A stretch of DNA of 64,000 bases from Brachypodium distachyon (GCF_000005505.3 NC_016133.3:30745008-30809007), one strand, 5' to 3'; counted from the first letter of the stretch, positions 12,215-22,968 are shown. The notes: generated by a model not told the origin, from the letters alone. Numbers and translations are program-made.

Positions 12215-12627
12215 TGTTATGATCTAAGATAGAATCAAAGAATAGAACAGGGCAACAAGAACAGAACTCACACACACATAGCTATTTTTGGTAATTTTTG
12301 GGGGATATTTTGGTGTTTTTGGTATTTTATATATATCTTAGCTCGCAGCTATGGCGGCTAGTGTTCACAGGGGAATCAAAGATGTCCCAAACAGAGCTTA
12401 CGTCGCCTTATATAGGCAGGAAAACAGTAAAAAGCTAAAAGGTAAAGCTTCAGTGATAAAAAGTGACAGAGACAGTAATTTCCCGGGAAAGTAACTCCGC
12501 CTGGACCATCAGCTTTGAAATGAACGCCTGAGATTGCAAGATACCGCTTCGCTTCTGAGTGCACAGCTTGAGAAGAGATAAGTGAAGAAAGTGACACTTG
12601 AACTGAAGAAAGGATGCAGTACTGACA
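12215..12627 (-). repeat. 5' LTR of the minus-strand gypsy element
   Basis: On the plus strand it runs from TGTTATGATC to CTGACA, about 413 bp, adjoining the primer-binding site. On the minus strand a TATA-like TATATAAGGCG lies near 12412. The outer boundary (12627 or 12629) is inferred from the TG...CA rule and cannot be checked because the other LTR is outside the window. Confidence 0.6.
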
Positions 12628-12901
12628 CACCCCTCTCCTGCCTTCCCCTCTACTCACCGTCTTATCTCCCCATCCTCATCACCTCGCATGTGGGTACTGC
12701 TCCTCGATTGTGGTTAATCTGGGTGTACGCGCCACCTACCGGATATCAGGCTTAGCCTTCTGCCCTCCCGTCTCCTCCCATATCCCCTCCCTTACTCTCT
12801 CTCTTTCTCTCTCTTACACACAGCAACACTTACTGCACAGCAATGCCTCGAGAAACCCTAATCGGCAGCAGTGAGGGTCAGAGGATGCGGGTGATGTTGC
12901 G
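12628..12901 (+). other. CT-rich promoter-like segment with a possible broken gene start
   Basis: Unlike the flanking elements, this stretch resembles a plant 5' UTR: a CTCTCT/TTTCTC tract at 12795-12820, then GCACAGCA and an ATG at 12843 opening about 20 codons (MPRETLIGSS...). The frame then runs into the GC-rich repeat-like sequence starting near 12902. It may be the start of a host gene cut by an insertion. No continuing exon was identified. Confidence 0.25.
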
Positions 12902-14172
12902 TGAGAGCATCTCCAGCCGCCCCTCCTAAAGGTCCCCTAAACGGGCTTGCGGGGCGCCGGCGTGAAAATTTGGACCCAGCCAGCCTCCCCAATTTGTTTC
13001 TTAGCTGGCGCGGCCCAAAAAGTTAGCCGGCGCCCCCAGACCGAAACCAGCCCAAGGGAAGGCGAGCGGGGGAGCCGGCATCGCGTTTTATGGCATGGGC
13101 CTGCCTTGTCAGCGCCCATTTACTGCCCTCAACGGCTTCGCCATTAATCTCCATCGGCTTCCCAGGCGAGTTTATGGTGGTTGCCGGGTCAAACCGCCGC
13201 CCAGTCCCGTCGGCTTCCACGCGGAGCGCCCCCGTGCATTCCCAACGCCGTTTCCCGCCGCGTTCACAACCCCGACGGCCTATAAAAGGCAGCGCCGTTG
13301 ACCTCCCTTGCCACACCCTCGGCCGTCTCCTCCCTCGCCTCCTCTCCTCTCTCTCCCTCGCCCGACGCCATGGCCCATTGGGACGAGCGTCGGTGGCTCC
13401 GCTGGGACGACGCTGAAGCGATTCGGGCGGGGCTGCCTCTCGCCGCCGGACTGCCGCCTGCCCCATGGCTAGCAGCTCAGTCGGGGCGGTAGGCCTGTCC
13501 CACCGGTGCCGACGGGCGCTCGCCTACACCAGCGCATCTGGGAGCGCTGGGTCGCCCTAACGCCGGCGCAGCAAACGTCGACGGAGTGGGACCGGGAGAC
13601 CGGCACCGCCTGGGCCAGCTACTTCGCCGACGAGCACAACCGCGCCGTCCAAGACATCAGCGCCGGCAGGCGCCTCGCACCCTCCTCCACCGGCACTCCT
13701 TCCCCCTTCTCCACCGGCCGAACGCCACCGCTACCTGGGTGATGACTTCGGCTCGTCCTCGCGCCCCCCCCCCCCCCCCCCCCGCCGGCTCATCAAAGGT
13801 CATCATCGGTCGAAGCCAGAGCCGGAGGAGTGAGCACCTCCTCCGGAGTACGAGAGCGCCGCCATCAACCACCGCGGCAACTCTAACCCGGAGGAGTTCC
13901 CGGGTCAGCGCGCCGCCGAGCGCGATAGCAGGGAGGAGGCGGAGCGGCAGACGAAGGAGCGGCGCCGGCAAGTCGGGTACGCCTCCGAGGCCGAGGCTGC
14001 CAAGGAGGAGAAGAAGGTGGCTGCGCCGGCACTCGTGCCGGTGAAGCAGGAGCTGGGAGTCATCCGCATCGACTCCGACGATGACTCCGGCTTCAACTTC
14101 GACAGCTCCGTCCACAACGGCGGCGGCGACGACAGCGTGGGCGACTCGTGGATGGAACACCTAAACGACTAG
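12902..14172 (+). pseudogene. GC-rich degenerate ORF in a repeat-like segment (unrecognised)
   Basis: The segment opens with GAGAGCATCTCCAGCC, a phrase I have seen at edges of grass repeats. It has a TATA-like CTATAAAAGG at 13281-13290. A protein begins at an ATG near 13370 (MAHWDERRWLRWDDAEAI). After a stop and frame change it goes on as RLHQRIWERWVALTPAQQ at 13506-13742. After a run of 20 C (13764-13783) it continues in a third frame with PEEFPGQRAAERDSREEAE, ending in an acidic tail and TAG at 14170-14172. I do not recognise the family; it is probably a gene of a mobile element. No inverted copy of the left end was found. Confidence 0.4.
13764..13783 (+). repeat. Poly(C) run
   Basis: Twenty consecutive C residues coincide with a frame change in the GC-rich degenerate ORF. 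Length may be unreliable in the assembly. Confidence 0.8.
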
Positions 14173-14920
14173 TTTTTTTATTATTATTATGTATCGCCTT
14201 AATTTGATGAATGTTTTGCGACGGGAGGCGGTTGCCTTCCCACCTTCACGTGCAGGTGCAGCAGCATAGGCAAGGCGGGAATTCATCTGAACACGGAGAA
14301 TTATGGGGAGATGGTGCTCTTATCATGTCCTCAGCGTAGATCCGGGTACGGTCTCTTTGCTATGCCCTCTGGTGCGCTATCCGCCGCCTCCCGTCCCTAT
14401 ACGCTCTTTCATCCCCTCTCTCCCAGGCGGGTGGAGTATGAAAACCCCTGGAACAATGGATCCTACAGTGTGGTGGCGGGTGATGTATGAAAACCGCTGG
14501 AACAATGACTTCCCCGCGACCAGAATCTCATCCCCAAATCTGCCCCTATCGGTAACGGCACCCTTCCATCCACTCCAACAGAGCCAATTCCACCATAAAT
14601 CTCTGTCACAGGTATGCCACGCCTACTGGTAATACTTATTTCTGATTTATGTTTGTGTTAAATTCATCTTTCCTTGATCCGATTTGGACAACCCACACTC
14701 AAGTTTCTGAACTTTTGACTCGCAAAAAAAAAGTTTCTGAAGTCTGAACTTTTGGTACTTTTTTTTTGAGGGAAAAACTTTTGGTACTTGATAGGCTTTG
14801 CTTGCCATTAACGATTTGATGGACGTTCATGTGGGTTTCTATGATGATCTAGGTGTTTTGCGTGTGAAATTAGATAGCTTAGTTGAATTGAAGAATACAG
14901 ATCGATGAAGTTACGGTGTT
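14173..14920. other. Intergenic stretch with a short tandem duplication
   Basis: No gene is supported here. A roughly 53-bp unit is present twice (about 14431-14510): both copies contain GTATGAAAACC followed by CTGGAACAATG. The text 14360-14600 is C-rich and UTR-like but has no clear exon. Confidence 0.4.
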
Positions 14921-14935
14921 AATCTCATAATATTT

Positions 14936-16106
14936 GATCTGTAAGCCAAAACTTAAGGGTGGATTGGGAGTTAAGAACCTTGAACTTTTTAACATCAGTC
15001 TGCTCTGTAAATGGTGGTGGAAATTGGAGGCAGAATTGGAAATCTGGCAAATCTGGCAAAGAATCATGGATTGGAAATATTTGAAAGGGGAGGGAATCCA
15101 TAACATAAATGAAATCTGGCAAATCTGGCAAAGAATCAGCAATCTGACTCTGCTTGTTGGAAGGACTTACTCCACTTAAGAGAGTTATACCTACACGGGA
15201 GGGCCATGGTTGTGGGGAATGGGAGGAGAACTGACTTTTAGGGAGATTCATGGTGTGGGCATACTCCATTGAAAGATCAATTCCACAGGTTATATGAAAC
15301 TTCCAATGATATTGGGTGCTCTGTTGCTGATATTGCAAGTAGGAGGTGGCGCCTTACATTTAGAAGATGGCTAGAGGAGGAATGCCAGTATGACTATACT
15401 AGGTTAAACTCCAAACTAATGGGGATGGGGGTGAATGATGAAGAGGACAGACCCATATGGAAATGGTCCAAAAGTGGTAGATATACTGTTAAATCCCTGT
15501 ACAACTTATTAACCAGTCAAGGCACCAATAGATCTTTTAGGCAGTTATGGAAGGCCAAACTCCCACTGAAAATTAAAATCTGGCTCTGGTTGATTTGGCA
15601 TAATGCTATTGCTACTAAAAAATAACATGGTTCGTAGAAATTGGAAAGGAGATGTTACCTGCCGTTTCTGTTCTGCACATGAATCTATACATCATTTGTT
15701 CTTTACTTGTTCTGCTGCAAGATACACCTGGGGAATAGTGGGGGTTGCCATTGGGGCTTTTACCAGACCAACTTTTTTCTTGCAATATTTTGATTGGATT
15801 ACGAAACATGCTAAGGTAAGCAGTAATATTCAAATAGTTGGGTTGGCTGGGATATGTTGGGCCATCTGGAAACTGAAAAACAGGGCTTGCTTTGAACATC
15901 GACTGATCAGGTCGCCTGCGGAGCTAATTTGCTATGCCTGTGCATTTCTAAAATACTGGGCAGGGCTACAAGCTGAGGGCGATCGGGAGATGCTGATAGA
16001 AGGAGCTAGAATGCTGCAACAGGAGGCCTTGAGGAACCACCTAGTTCAAGCGTCGCTGGACACGAAGCGCATCTTGGACAAGAATGGCAAGGACATGAGC
16101 AAGTAA
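14936..16106 (+). pseudogene. C-terminal LINE ORF2 (zf-RVT region), frameshifted
   Basis: The reading begins in the connection after reverse transcriptase (PKLKGGLGVKNLELFN, LLCKWWWKLE). It moves to the frame at 15269-15625 (GCSVADIASRRWRLTFRRW, WKWSKSGRYTVKSLYNLL, LWKAKLPLKIKIWLWL). It finishes at 15603-16106 with the zinc-binding block CRFCSAHESIHHLFFTC and the end at TAA 16104-16106. At least two frameshifts are required. A perfect 28-bp repeat (15039-15066 and 15111-15138) also disturbs the first part. This region of ORF2 normally follows the polymerase; the copy cannot make an active enzyme. Confidence 0.85.
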
Positions 16107-16455
16107 AGGGAGGCTGGTCTGGAGATCTGATGTTTTGTGAAAGTGCTACGTGCTGCATCGTCAAGTTGAAGCACTGTGTTGGTTGAAAAGTAATCGTTGG
16201 CTGGTTGCCTGCACGCTGGTTGATAACTTGCTGCTCTGAGATTTTGGCTGGCGATAGTGGATATCGTTTGTATATCGTTTGAACTTGCCTTTCAGTTCCT
16301 GTTCTTTTCTTTCATGTTGCTAAGACTATGAGTCTCTTGTTAGCCGTAGGCGGCAAGTGTGTGTCAAACTCTGTGGGGCGTGAACTCTTTTGTGTTGTTC
16401 CGTTATCCTTGGATAGTGGAACCCGATCAGTTCGCTGATCGTAAGGAAGAAAAAA
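14936..16455 (+). mobile_element. 5'-truncated L1-type LINE with target-site duplication
   Basis: The insert is bounded by AATCTCATAATATTT at 14921-14935 and AATCTCATAAATATTT at 16456-16471, a TSD differing by one inserted A. It ends in an A-rich tail (16448-16457). It encodes only the C-terminal part of LINE ORF2, as expected for 5' truncation during target-primed reverse transcription. The surrounding DNA is therefore older and probably single-copy. Confidence 0.9.
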
Positions 16456-16471
16456 AATCTCATAAATATTT

Positions 16472-19048
16472 TTAACCAAAATATTTGACACTTTCAGATT
16501 GTAGCTGCAGATGCCTGGGGATTAATGTGCTGACAAAGTGCCTGAATCATGCAATGGAGCTTTCTCAGGTCGAAGATGTCTAGGTACTCTAATCTCTTTT
16601 ATCATGATCTATTTCCATGTGGACAATGATTTTTTGTTTAAGAGAGACACAGATGAATCACATCTAACATTTTTATGCATGAGAACTTTGTTTTTTGTGT
16701 AATATATGAACAAATAAGGGGGACATGGTTACGATCCTCACTAAATTTTATAGTTTCCTATCGATTCCATTGGACCTGACATAACCCAAAGAGTTAACAA
16801 ACAGAACTAGGTGAAATACACACAAACAAGGTATGCTAATATTCTGAACAGATATGGTTTAAGTTTTTGTAGGACAGATAAACATTCCAAGGTTAGCAAA
16901 TAGCTCCAAGAGCATTTAAATTTTGTTGGACAGATAAACATTCCAGGGTTGGCAATAACTCGATAACTATCAAAGTGCTGTTGGTCTTGATCAGGAACTA
17001 AAAACATTGTTTTCCCACTTCAAATGGTGTAAAAAAATAGAAGTACCATAAAGTACACAAGTAGGTTACCTTATCGCCTTCTATTGATCTGATTTTGCTC
17101 TCAGCTGCTGGGCTATTAACTCTAAGAAACTCAGGTGACTAATGGAATGAACTGATATCTGCTAATTCAACGTCCAGCCAGCTGTTGTGGCTTATCTGCT
17201 ATTTGTACGGTGCCCACAAAGACTTTCTTCTACGCTACTGGTTTGTAAATTGTCTATTTCCTAAATGGTGAACCCAAAATTTCCTCCCTTGATCTTTCTC
17301 TGTCATAAAGAGATCTGATATGGTGATCTTACAATCTGAAAGTAAAGAAACAACGAGATATGATAACTATGGTAGCTGGTAGAAAGATGACAAACAAATT
17401 TACTGAAAGGAAAATTATTTGACAATATTGTCAGTTCCATGCAGCCACACAACTTTTATTATGATTACATATATTTGACAATGCTTGAGTTGTTTCTTCT
17501 ATGGTCCCTAAAATATAGATCATTGTCAGTGATGCTTGTACCGAAAGTATGTCCTGAGTTGTCTTTTGCATGGAAACTGTAATTTTCTTAATTGGTCAGT
17601 GAAGTTTTTGTCGTTATTTAGGCCTCAATATCTCATTTATTTAGGGTGAAACATATTCTACATAAGCCAATATCATACTTGCAGCTTCTAGAAGCTAAAA
17701 AAAACTCCAGCTGTCTCGAACCAAAACTTAAGAGTCTTACTGTGTGAAATCAATTGCGTAGTTGCCTACTTTGTCATGAGGACTAAAGTTCATGCATCAT
17801 TTGCCAACACCTCTTTTGGCAAACATAAACATCAGTTGGTTCAGCACAAAAAGAATCATGGTGTCTTTTTTCTTAATTTCAGATAGTAATACATGACCAA
17901 TGGTTGCTTTGCATAACTTTCTTTTGGGTCTTCTGTAACTATTATTTCTTCATTTCTGTGGTGTACATCATGCCCAGGTTGCTTCTCCTATAGCTTCTGT
18001 TTTTTGATCCTATGAATAAAACAATGATGTCTGGAAATATTTTCATCATTCCATGTGTAATTTGTATGTTCATTAACATATAGATAGGATATAGAAATCT
18101 CACTTCTATATTATATTCTGTCATCCTTAATTATGCTTCAGTGTACCACAATTTCTACCTGCTTGCTTTATTTTGCAAAATTTGAGCAAAAGTTGATGAA
18201 TTGGTGGTATTGCATTATGTAAAGCATTTTATTTTGTACATTTCTGCAGTCTCAATAGTTATGTTTCTTAGTACAATCCATTTTGTATTTATAGGACTAG
18301 ATGACTTTGGTTCCTTATGATCCATTTGACATAAATCTTCCTTTTGCTTTCTGAGAAGCTAAACCTCTCCAATATAGGAACCTAATTAAGTGATACATCA
18401 AGAAGTGCCCGGTGCGTTCATGGTTTAGTCATGGGATTGATATATGAGATGTACGCAATGCTCTGGTGATATTATTGATTTGTTATATCGAACGCCGCCA
18501 CGGGGCATCTGCTTGGTTTAGAAAAGGTTCAATGCAACCCAGTTAGGTGTTCAAAAATCACAACTTTGTGAAACTGTGCACCAATAAGCCTTTCTTTGCT
18601 ACCTTGAGACGTCCAACTTTTTTTTTTTTTTTTGCATTTCCAATACTCATTTAATTTTTTTACCTTTTTTTCTGAAGGTTTAATCCGTGATAGTTCAACT
18701 CCAGAGTCTGTCTAGAAAAGATGCAAGAACCTTTGATAAACCATCCATGACGTCAAGGTGATATTTAAAGAGTACTGATGTTTTAGTTTGTGTACTATAT
18801 AGGTTCTAACAAGTTTGAGGTATGCCTGTGTATGTTCTTCATTTGAGACCTTATCTTGTAGCATAATTTCCACGCTGTATTTATGAAACTATAGTTCCTC
18901 ATTTTGAAGTATATGTTGTTGTACATATCTTTTATTGACATCACTTTCGAATATCTGTTAAATAACTAGAGATCCTCCTGTTCTAGCCATTAGCCACTAT
19001 GCTAAAAAAAATACATAAGTCAAATTTGTTTTCATTGTTTAAAAATTG
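16472..19048. other. Gene-poor AT-rich stretch
   Basis: About 2.6 kb without a supported gene. A 29-bp phrase beginning GGACAGATAAACATTCCA occurs twice at 16871-16899 and 16927-16955. A short open stretch with splice-like borders lies at 16490-16586 (see findings). Otherwise I see only AT-rich single-copy-like sequence. Confidence 0.4.
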
Positions 19049-19050
19049 TA

Positions 19051-19161
19051 CTCCCTCCGGCCGGAATTACTTGTCGAAATATTACATGTATATATGCTTT
19101 TTAAACATAAATGCATCCATATTTGGTCAAATTTGAGACAAGTAATATGGGTTGGAGGGAG
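19051..19161. mobile_element. Stowaway-type MITE
   Basis: The inverted ends are CTCCCTCC at the left and GGAGGGAG at the right, with 'acttgtcgaaatatta' and 'tttgagacaagtaat' arms. It is flanked by TA (19049-19050 and 19162-19163), the TSD of Tc1/mariner-derived Stowaway elements. Length is 111 bp with no coding capacity. Confidence 0.85.
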
Positions 19162-19242
19162 TAGTAAAAAAAATCTGAAAGATGGACTGCTTACAATACC
19201 GACAAAACGCACACGCACCAAAGTGCTTGGATGTATAGCTAA

Positions 19243-19658
19243 GAGGTAATTACACCAATGATCCAACAACTTAAGAGGTGGGAACAGTTTAGTCCAACAA
19301 GTTGCAAAATGAGCAAAACTAGTTTCAGAAGTTAAGAAACGGGTTGCTTAGAGGTCCAACCCAATCAAGCATTGACACGTGTCTCTTTTTTGTTGAAAAC
19401 CCCTTCTGGAAGCTCTACTTCGCCTCCAATGGCCTCACTGGCTCGGGTGTGTACAAATTGTTCATGTTTGGGGGGCTTTTTTGCAAAATTTCCACTATTC
19501 GACGGGACTCCATCTAGCTGCCACGTGTCTAATTCGGACTAATTGGACTAAAATGTTCACGAATCTCAATTTTTGGGACTAATTTTGTTTATTTTGCAAC
19601 TAGTTGGACTAAACTGCTCGCACCTCTCAAATTGTTGGGCCAGTGGTGCAATTACCTC
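19243..19658 (+). mobile_element. Short Mutator-like element with a perfect 10-bp TSD (copy A)
   Basis: The element starts GAGGTAATTACACC and ends in the inverted GGTGCAATTACCTC, with terminal inverted repeats over about 100 bp. It is flanked on both sides by GTATAGCTAA (19233-19242 and 19659-19668). A long TIR plus a 9-11-bp TSD points to the Mutator superfamily. Length is 416 bp. Inside (about 19415-19510, + strand) it keeps part of a leucine-rich-repeat coding sequence (KLYFASNGLTG) that also occurs in copy B at 20517-21612. Copy A looks like an internal-deletion derivative. Confidence 0.85.
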
Positions 19659-19932
19659 GTATAGCTAACGTGGTGTTGCCAATAGCCTCCACACTTCTAT
19701 TCATTCTATTAGACAATCAACAATTAATTGAAATGAACCCCATCTTACAATAACCCGACTCCGCTGTTTATTAGGGAGTAATAATACTCCATGAACAAAC
19801 GCCACGTGCGGCCTAACTTCAAACATCAACGTGTATGCACTCTCGTTAGCTGCCCGATCTCACTATGGCCCTCCTTCACCAGCGTTGGTACCCCCAGAGT
19901 TGTTAACAATTTTTTTCAGAGGAACACTACTA

Positions 19933-20045
19933 CTCTCTACGTTTCATAATTCTTGTCGAAATATTATATGTATCTAGATGTTTTATAGGAATAGATACAT
20001 TCATTTTTAGATAAATTTGAGACAAGAATTATAAAACGGACGGAG
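19933..20045. mobile_element. Stowaway-type MITE
   Basis: The left arm CTCTCTACGTTTCATAATTC pairs with the right arm ending ATTATAAAACGGACGGAG, flanked by TA at 19931-19932 and 20046-20047. The internal text (tcttgtcgaaatatta, gagacaagaatt) matches the family of the MITE at 19051. About 113 bp, non-coding. Confidence 0.8.
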
Positions 20046-20516
20046 TACCAAATTTCATGCAAAAATGAACTTCAATCCTTTACGTCATCAGACGGCATCA
20101 TGATCTAGTCTACTTATATTGCATCGTCCTCTTTCCTCCACAGTAGCTTGTTGCCTACGTGGCATGTTCTAAGATATGATTGTGTTAAGTTATTGGGAGA
20201 GGCCTCATGATTTTAGAAAACTCAAACTTGAAATGGGGCTTGCATATACGAAAGGATAGAGTAAAGCACCCAGGACGTGTGCGAGCATCCGTAGCGAAAC
20301 TTTCTACTCCCCACATATTACTTTTCTGCAGAACAAAGAAAGAAAGAAAAGATGCTGGATGGTTTCCAGTTTAGAGCAATATCGACTGAAGATTAAGAAA
20401 AATCATCTCAAGTAAATCCAACACGTAAGGGGTCTAGGGTTGCAACTTGGTTCACATTTAAATCTCACTTCTAGTTCATTTGATATTTGCCAGTAAAATC
20501 TTGGCTCAACATTTGA

Positions 20517-21612
20517 GAGTTAATTGCATCGCTGGCCTAATAACTTCAGATCTGGAAGCAGTTTAATCCAACAAGTAACAAAATGAGCAAAACTGGTTCC
20601 AGAAGTTGAGACTTGTGAGCATTTTAGTACAATTAGTCCAAATTGGACATAGGGAAGCTAGATGGAGTCCCGTCGGGCCTTGGAAATTTTGCAAAAAAGC
20701 CCCCTGGACAGGAACAAGTTGTACACACGCCGGCCGGTGAGGCCGTTGGAAGCGAAGGGGAGCTTTTGGAGGCCCGCGAGGCCGAAGAGCGCGGCAGGGA
20801 GCGCGCCGATGAAGGACTTGGCGGCGAGGGAGAGATCCTGGAGCATGGCGGCGCAGGAGGAAGAGGAGGGGAGCGCGTCGGCGAGGCGGTTGGCAAAGAG
20901 GTCAATAACGCGAAGCGCGAGAGGCCGTCTGCGAGGGCCAGGCCCACGAGGACGGGGGAGACGGGCCCGTCGAGGTTTGCACCGGCCCCCTCCATCTCTC
21001 CCGACGCCACCTCACCCCACTCCTTCTCTCCTGATACCACACCACCCCTTCTTTCCCAACCTCCGATGCTGGAGCGGCGCACCAACACCAGAGATGCTCC
21101 TCCACCACGCCGCCAAGGACATAACTGTGCCCACGCCTTCAAGGTGCTGTCCACTGCTGCCGATTACGTCGGCCTCGACCAAGCGCCACGCTGGATCCTG
21201 CGCCGCTGACCCCGACCCCGTTCGCCGCTGGAGCCCCTGCGCTCTTTCTCTATCTCGGTTGTCTTTCTCCCTCTCTACGATTTTCGTCCGAGACTCGCCG
21301 ACCTCTTCCTCTACTAGATCCGCCGCACCGGCCTGCTTCGCCCAGGAGTCACCCAGTGTCGCCCACCTCGTCGGCACCGCCTTCTCTGGACATGCTGGCC
21401 ACGTCTCAGGAGGTGAGTGGGAGGCGCAATAACCACAGGGAGTTTTCAGCAAAAAAACACAAGACACAAAAGACACGTGTTAACTCCGGATTGGTTTGGA
21501 CCTCTAAGCAATCTGAGCCTCAACTTATATGACTAATTTTCCTCATTTTGCAACTTGTTGGGTTAAACTGCTCACACCTCTCAAGTTGTTAGGCCAGTGG
21601 TGTAATTATCTC
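20517..21612 (-). mobile_element. Pack-MULE-like element carrying a gene fragment (copy B)
   Basis: The termini match copy A in inverted orientation: left GAGTTAATTGCATC and right AATTATCTC. The shared subterminal text includes 'ggcctaacaac', 'cagtttaa', 'ccaacaagt' and 'aaaatgagcaaaac'. The flanks ACATTTGA (20509-20516) and AAATTTGA (21613-21620) look like an 8-9-bp TSD with one change. The 1.1-kb interior is GC-rich and holds a fragment of a leucine-rich-repeat receptor gene on the minus strand. No transposase is present, so it is non-autonomous. Confidence 0.75.
20735..20915 (-). pseudogene. Captured leucine-rich-repeat fragment (receptor-kinase-like)
   Basis: Minus-strand translation gives consecutive leucine-rich-repeat text: VIDLFANRLADALPSS, then MLQDLSLAAKSFIGALPAAL, then FGLAGLQKLPFASNGLTG. 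The spacing of the repeats (about 24 residues, LxxLxLxxNxxTGxLP) is that of plant extracellular LRR receptors. The wording recalls grass phytosulfokine-receptor-like kinases, a memory-based guess. It has no start, signal peptide or kinase, and the frame breaks on both sides. It lies within the element at 20517-21612. Confidence 0.6.
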
Positions 21613-21670
21613 AAATTTGAACTAAAATTAAAAAAATGAACCAGAAGTGGGACTTAAGTGGGAGACCACT

Positions 21671-22954
21671 GCACGGTGAAAGACAGCCCCGCGTCGCTCC
21701 TCTCGGGCAGCACGGGCGGCGAACCCAACGCCTCCACCTCCGGCCCCTACCTCCCTCCTTCGTCCCCTCGCCGCCGCCGGGCAAAGCCCGCGCAGGGATG
21801 GCAGCGGCAGGGTCTTCATTCGCAATGCTGGTTTCTCTCAGCCGGTTCCGGGTGCCATGGTGGCTGGCGACGCCGAATCTGCGGCCGGATCCGAAGAGGT
21901 TGCCGTCGGATCCGGTGCCGTGAGGCGGTGGCAGCTTTGCATGAGGAGTGTGCGTGGCAGCGTGTGGTCGCCGGCATGTGGAGGCGCGGGCGTGCGCCGT
22001 TCTGAGGAGGGGGCGGCGCGAGGAGGCCACGGCGCTTTGTGGCACGCTGCTGTGAGGAGGCCATTGGGGCGGGGCGGTCGGTGCTGGCGCGGTGGCGCGT
22101 TGCCGTCGGCGGTGTTGCGGTCCTGATCTGGGCTTGGCGAGCCATGACCTAGTCGGTGGAGTTTGCGCCGCCGTCCGTGATGGTGCGGGCCCGATCTGGG
22201 CCTGGCGGGCCTGGCCTTGCTGCCCTGTTCCACTGATTGTGTGGCCAGGGTGGCGTGGCCTGATCCAGTGCGTGGGGCGGTTGCGGAGCCCTGGCCGGTG
22301 CCCGGGGGTGGTTTGGCGCGTGGCGTTCGGGCGGTTCGGCGAGCTTCGCCGGCGGTCGCTGTGGTGCGGTTGCCTCTGTTCAGACTCGGCTATTGCTCTA
22401 TTCGCTCTTGTCCGCGACGTGGTCGGTGTCAGCGACGACGGCTTCCTCGGACGTCGCTTCCTTCTTGAAGGCATCGTTGTGCAGCTCCGTCACATCCCAC
22501 AGTTCGCAAACGAGGTGACTCCGATCGAACGCTCTGATTCTCTTTGGAGGCGTTGCCTTTGGAGACCTCGTTTGGCGGTAGAGTTTGCTTGCTGTGATCC
22601 TGACCAGGGAGGGCGACTTTGTGCTACACGGGCTTGCCGATGCGCGAGCCGTTCCCGTGGAGCAACCTCTTCTGGCTCCGGTCATCGAAGAAGCCCCCTT
22701 CTGCCTACCTTCTTCTGACGCAAGGAGCCGTTTCCTGTTCGGCGTCATTTGAGCGGAGGAGGTCTTCGTCTTGACGGAAGCGGGTTGTTTATTCGGTTCT
22801 TGTGTATGCTAGCTCTTTGTCAGAGTTTTTCGCACGGCTTTCCTTAAATAAGCCGTGCATTTGTATCGGTTTCGGGACCGGTTTTCTCCTAAACAAGGCC
22901 AACTCTTAATTCTTGTAATCAAATCAGGTGGATCGATTGCGTCCTTAAAAAAAA
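21671..22954 (+). mobile_element. Poly(A)-tailed retroposon with 14-bp TSD (LINE-derived or processed transcript)
   Basis: The insert is bounded by identical AGTGGGAGACCACT at 21657-21670 and 22955-22968 and ends in a run of A. This shows insertion by target-primed reverse transcription. The 1.28-kb body is GC-rich, starting with text like the 5' UTR of grass L1 elements ('ccgcgtcgctcctctcggg'), and contains no reverse transcriptase. The 3' part (22720-22940) is UTR-like. It is either an internally deleted LINE that kept both ends or a retrocopied transcript. No host domain was recognised. Confidence 0.75.
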
Positions 22955-22968
22955 AGTGGGAGACCACT

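Larger units (their letters stand above)
9960..12627 (-). mobile_element. 5' part of a minus-strand Ty3/gypsy (chromovirus-like) retrotransposon, interrupted by the Tat element
   Basis: Reading right to left: 5' LTR (12627-12215), a primer-binding site complementary to initiator-Met tRNA (12213-12201), gag (12022-11013), protease region (about 11019-10340) and the start of reverse transcriptase (10144-9960). The RT stops mid-codon in its DLLD motif, where the Tat LTR begins. The rest of pol and the 3' LTR must lie beyond the left edge of the window. The gag type and tRNA primer suggest a chromovirus, possibly Reina-like; that subfamily call is uncertain. Confidence 0.75.

Noticed and set aside
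20643..21432. Long plus-strand ORFs of up to 256 codons
   Set aside because: Low-complexity Arg/Pro/Gly translations on the strand opposite to the captured LRR fragment; typical GC-rich shadows with no domain.
21611..22474. 287-codon minus-strand ORF
   Set aside because: Arg/Pro/His-rich low-complexity translation crossing the TSD and the start of the retroposon; not a conserved protein.
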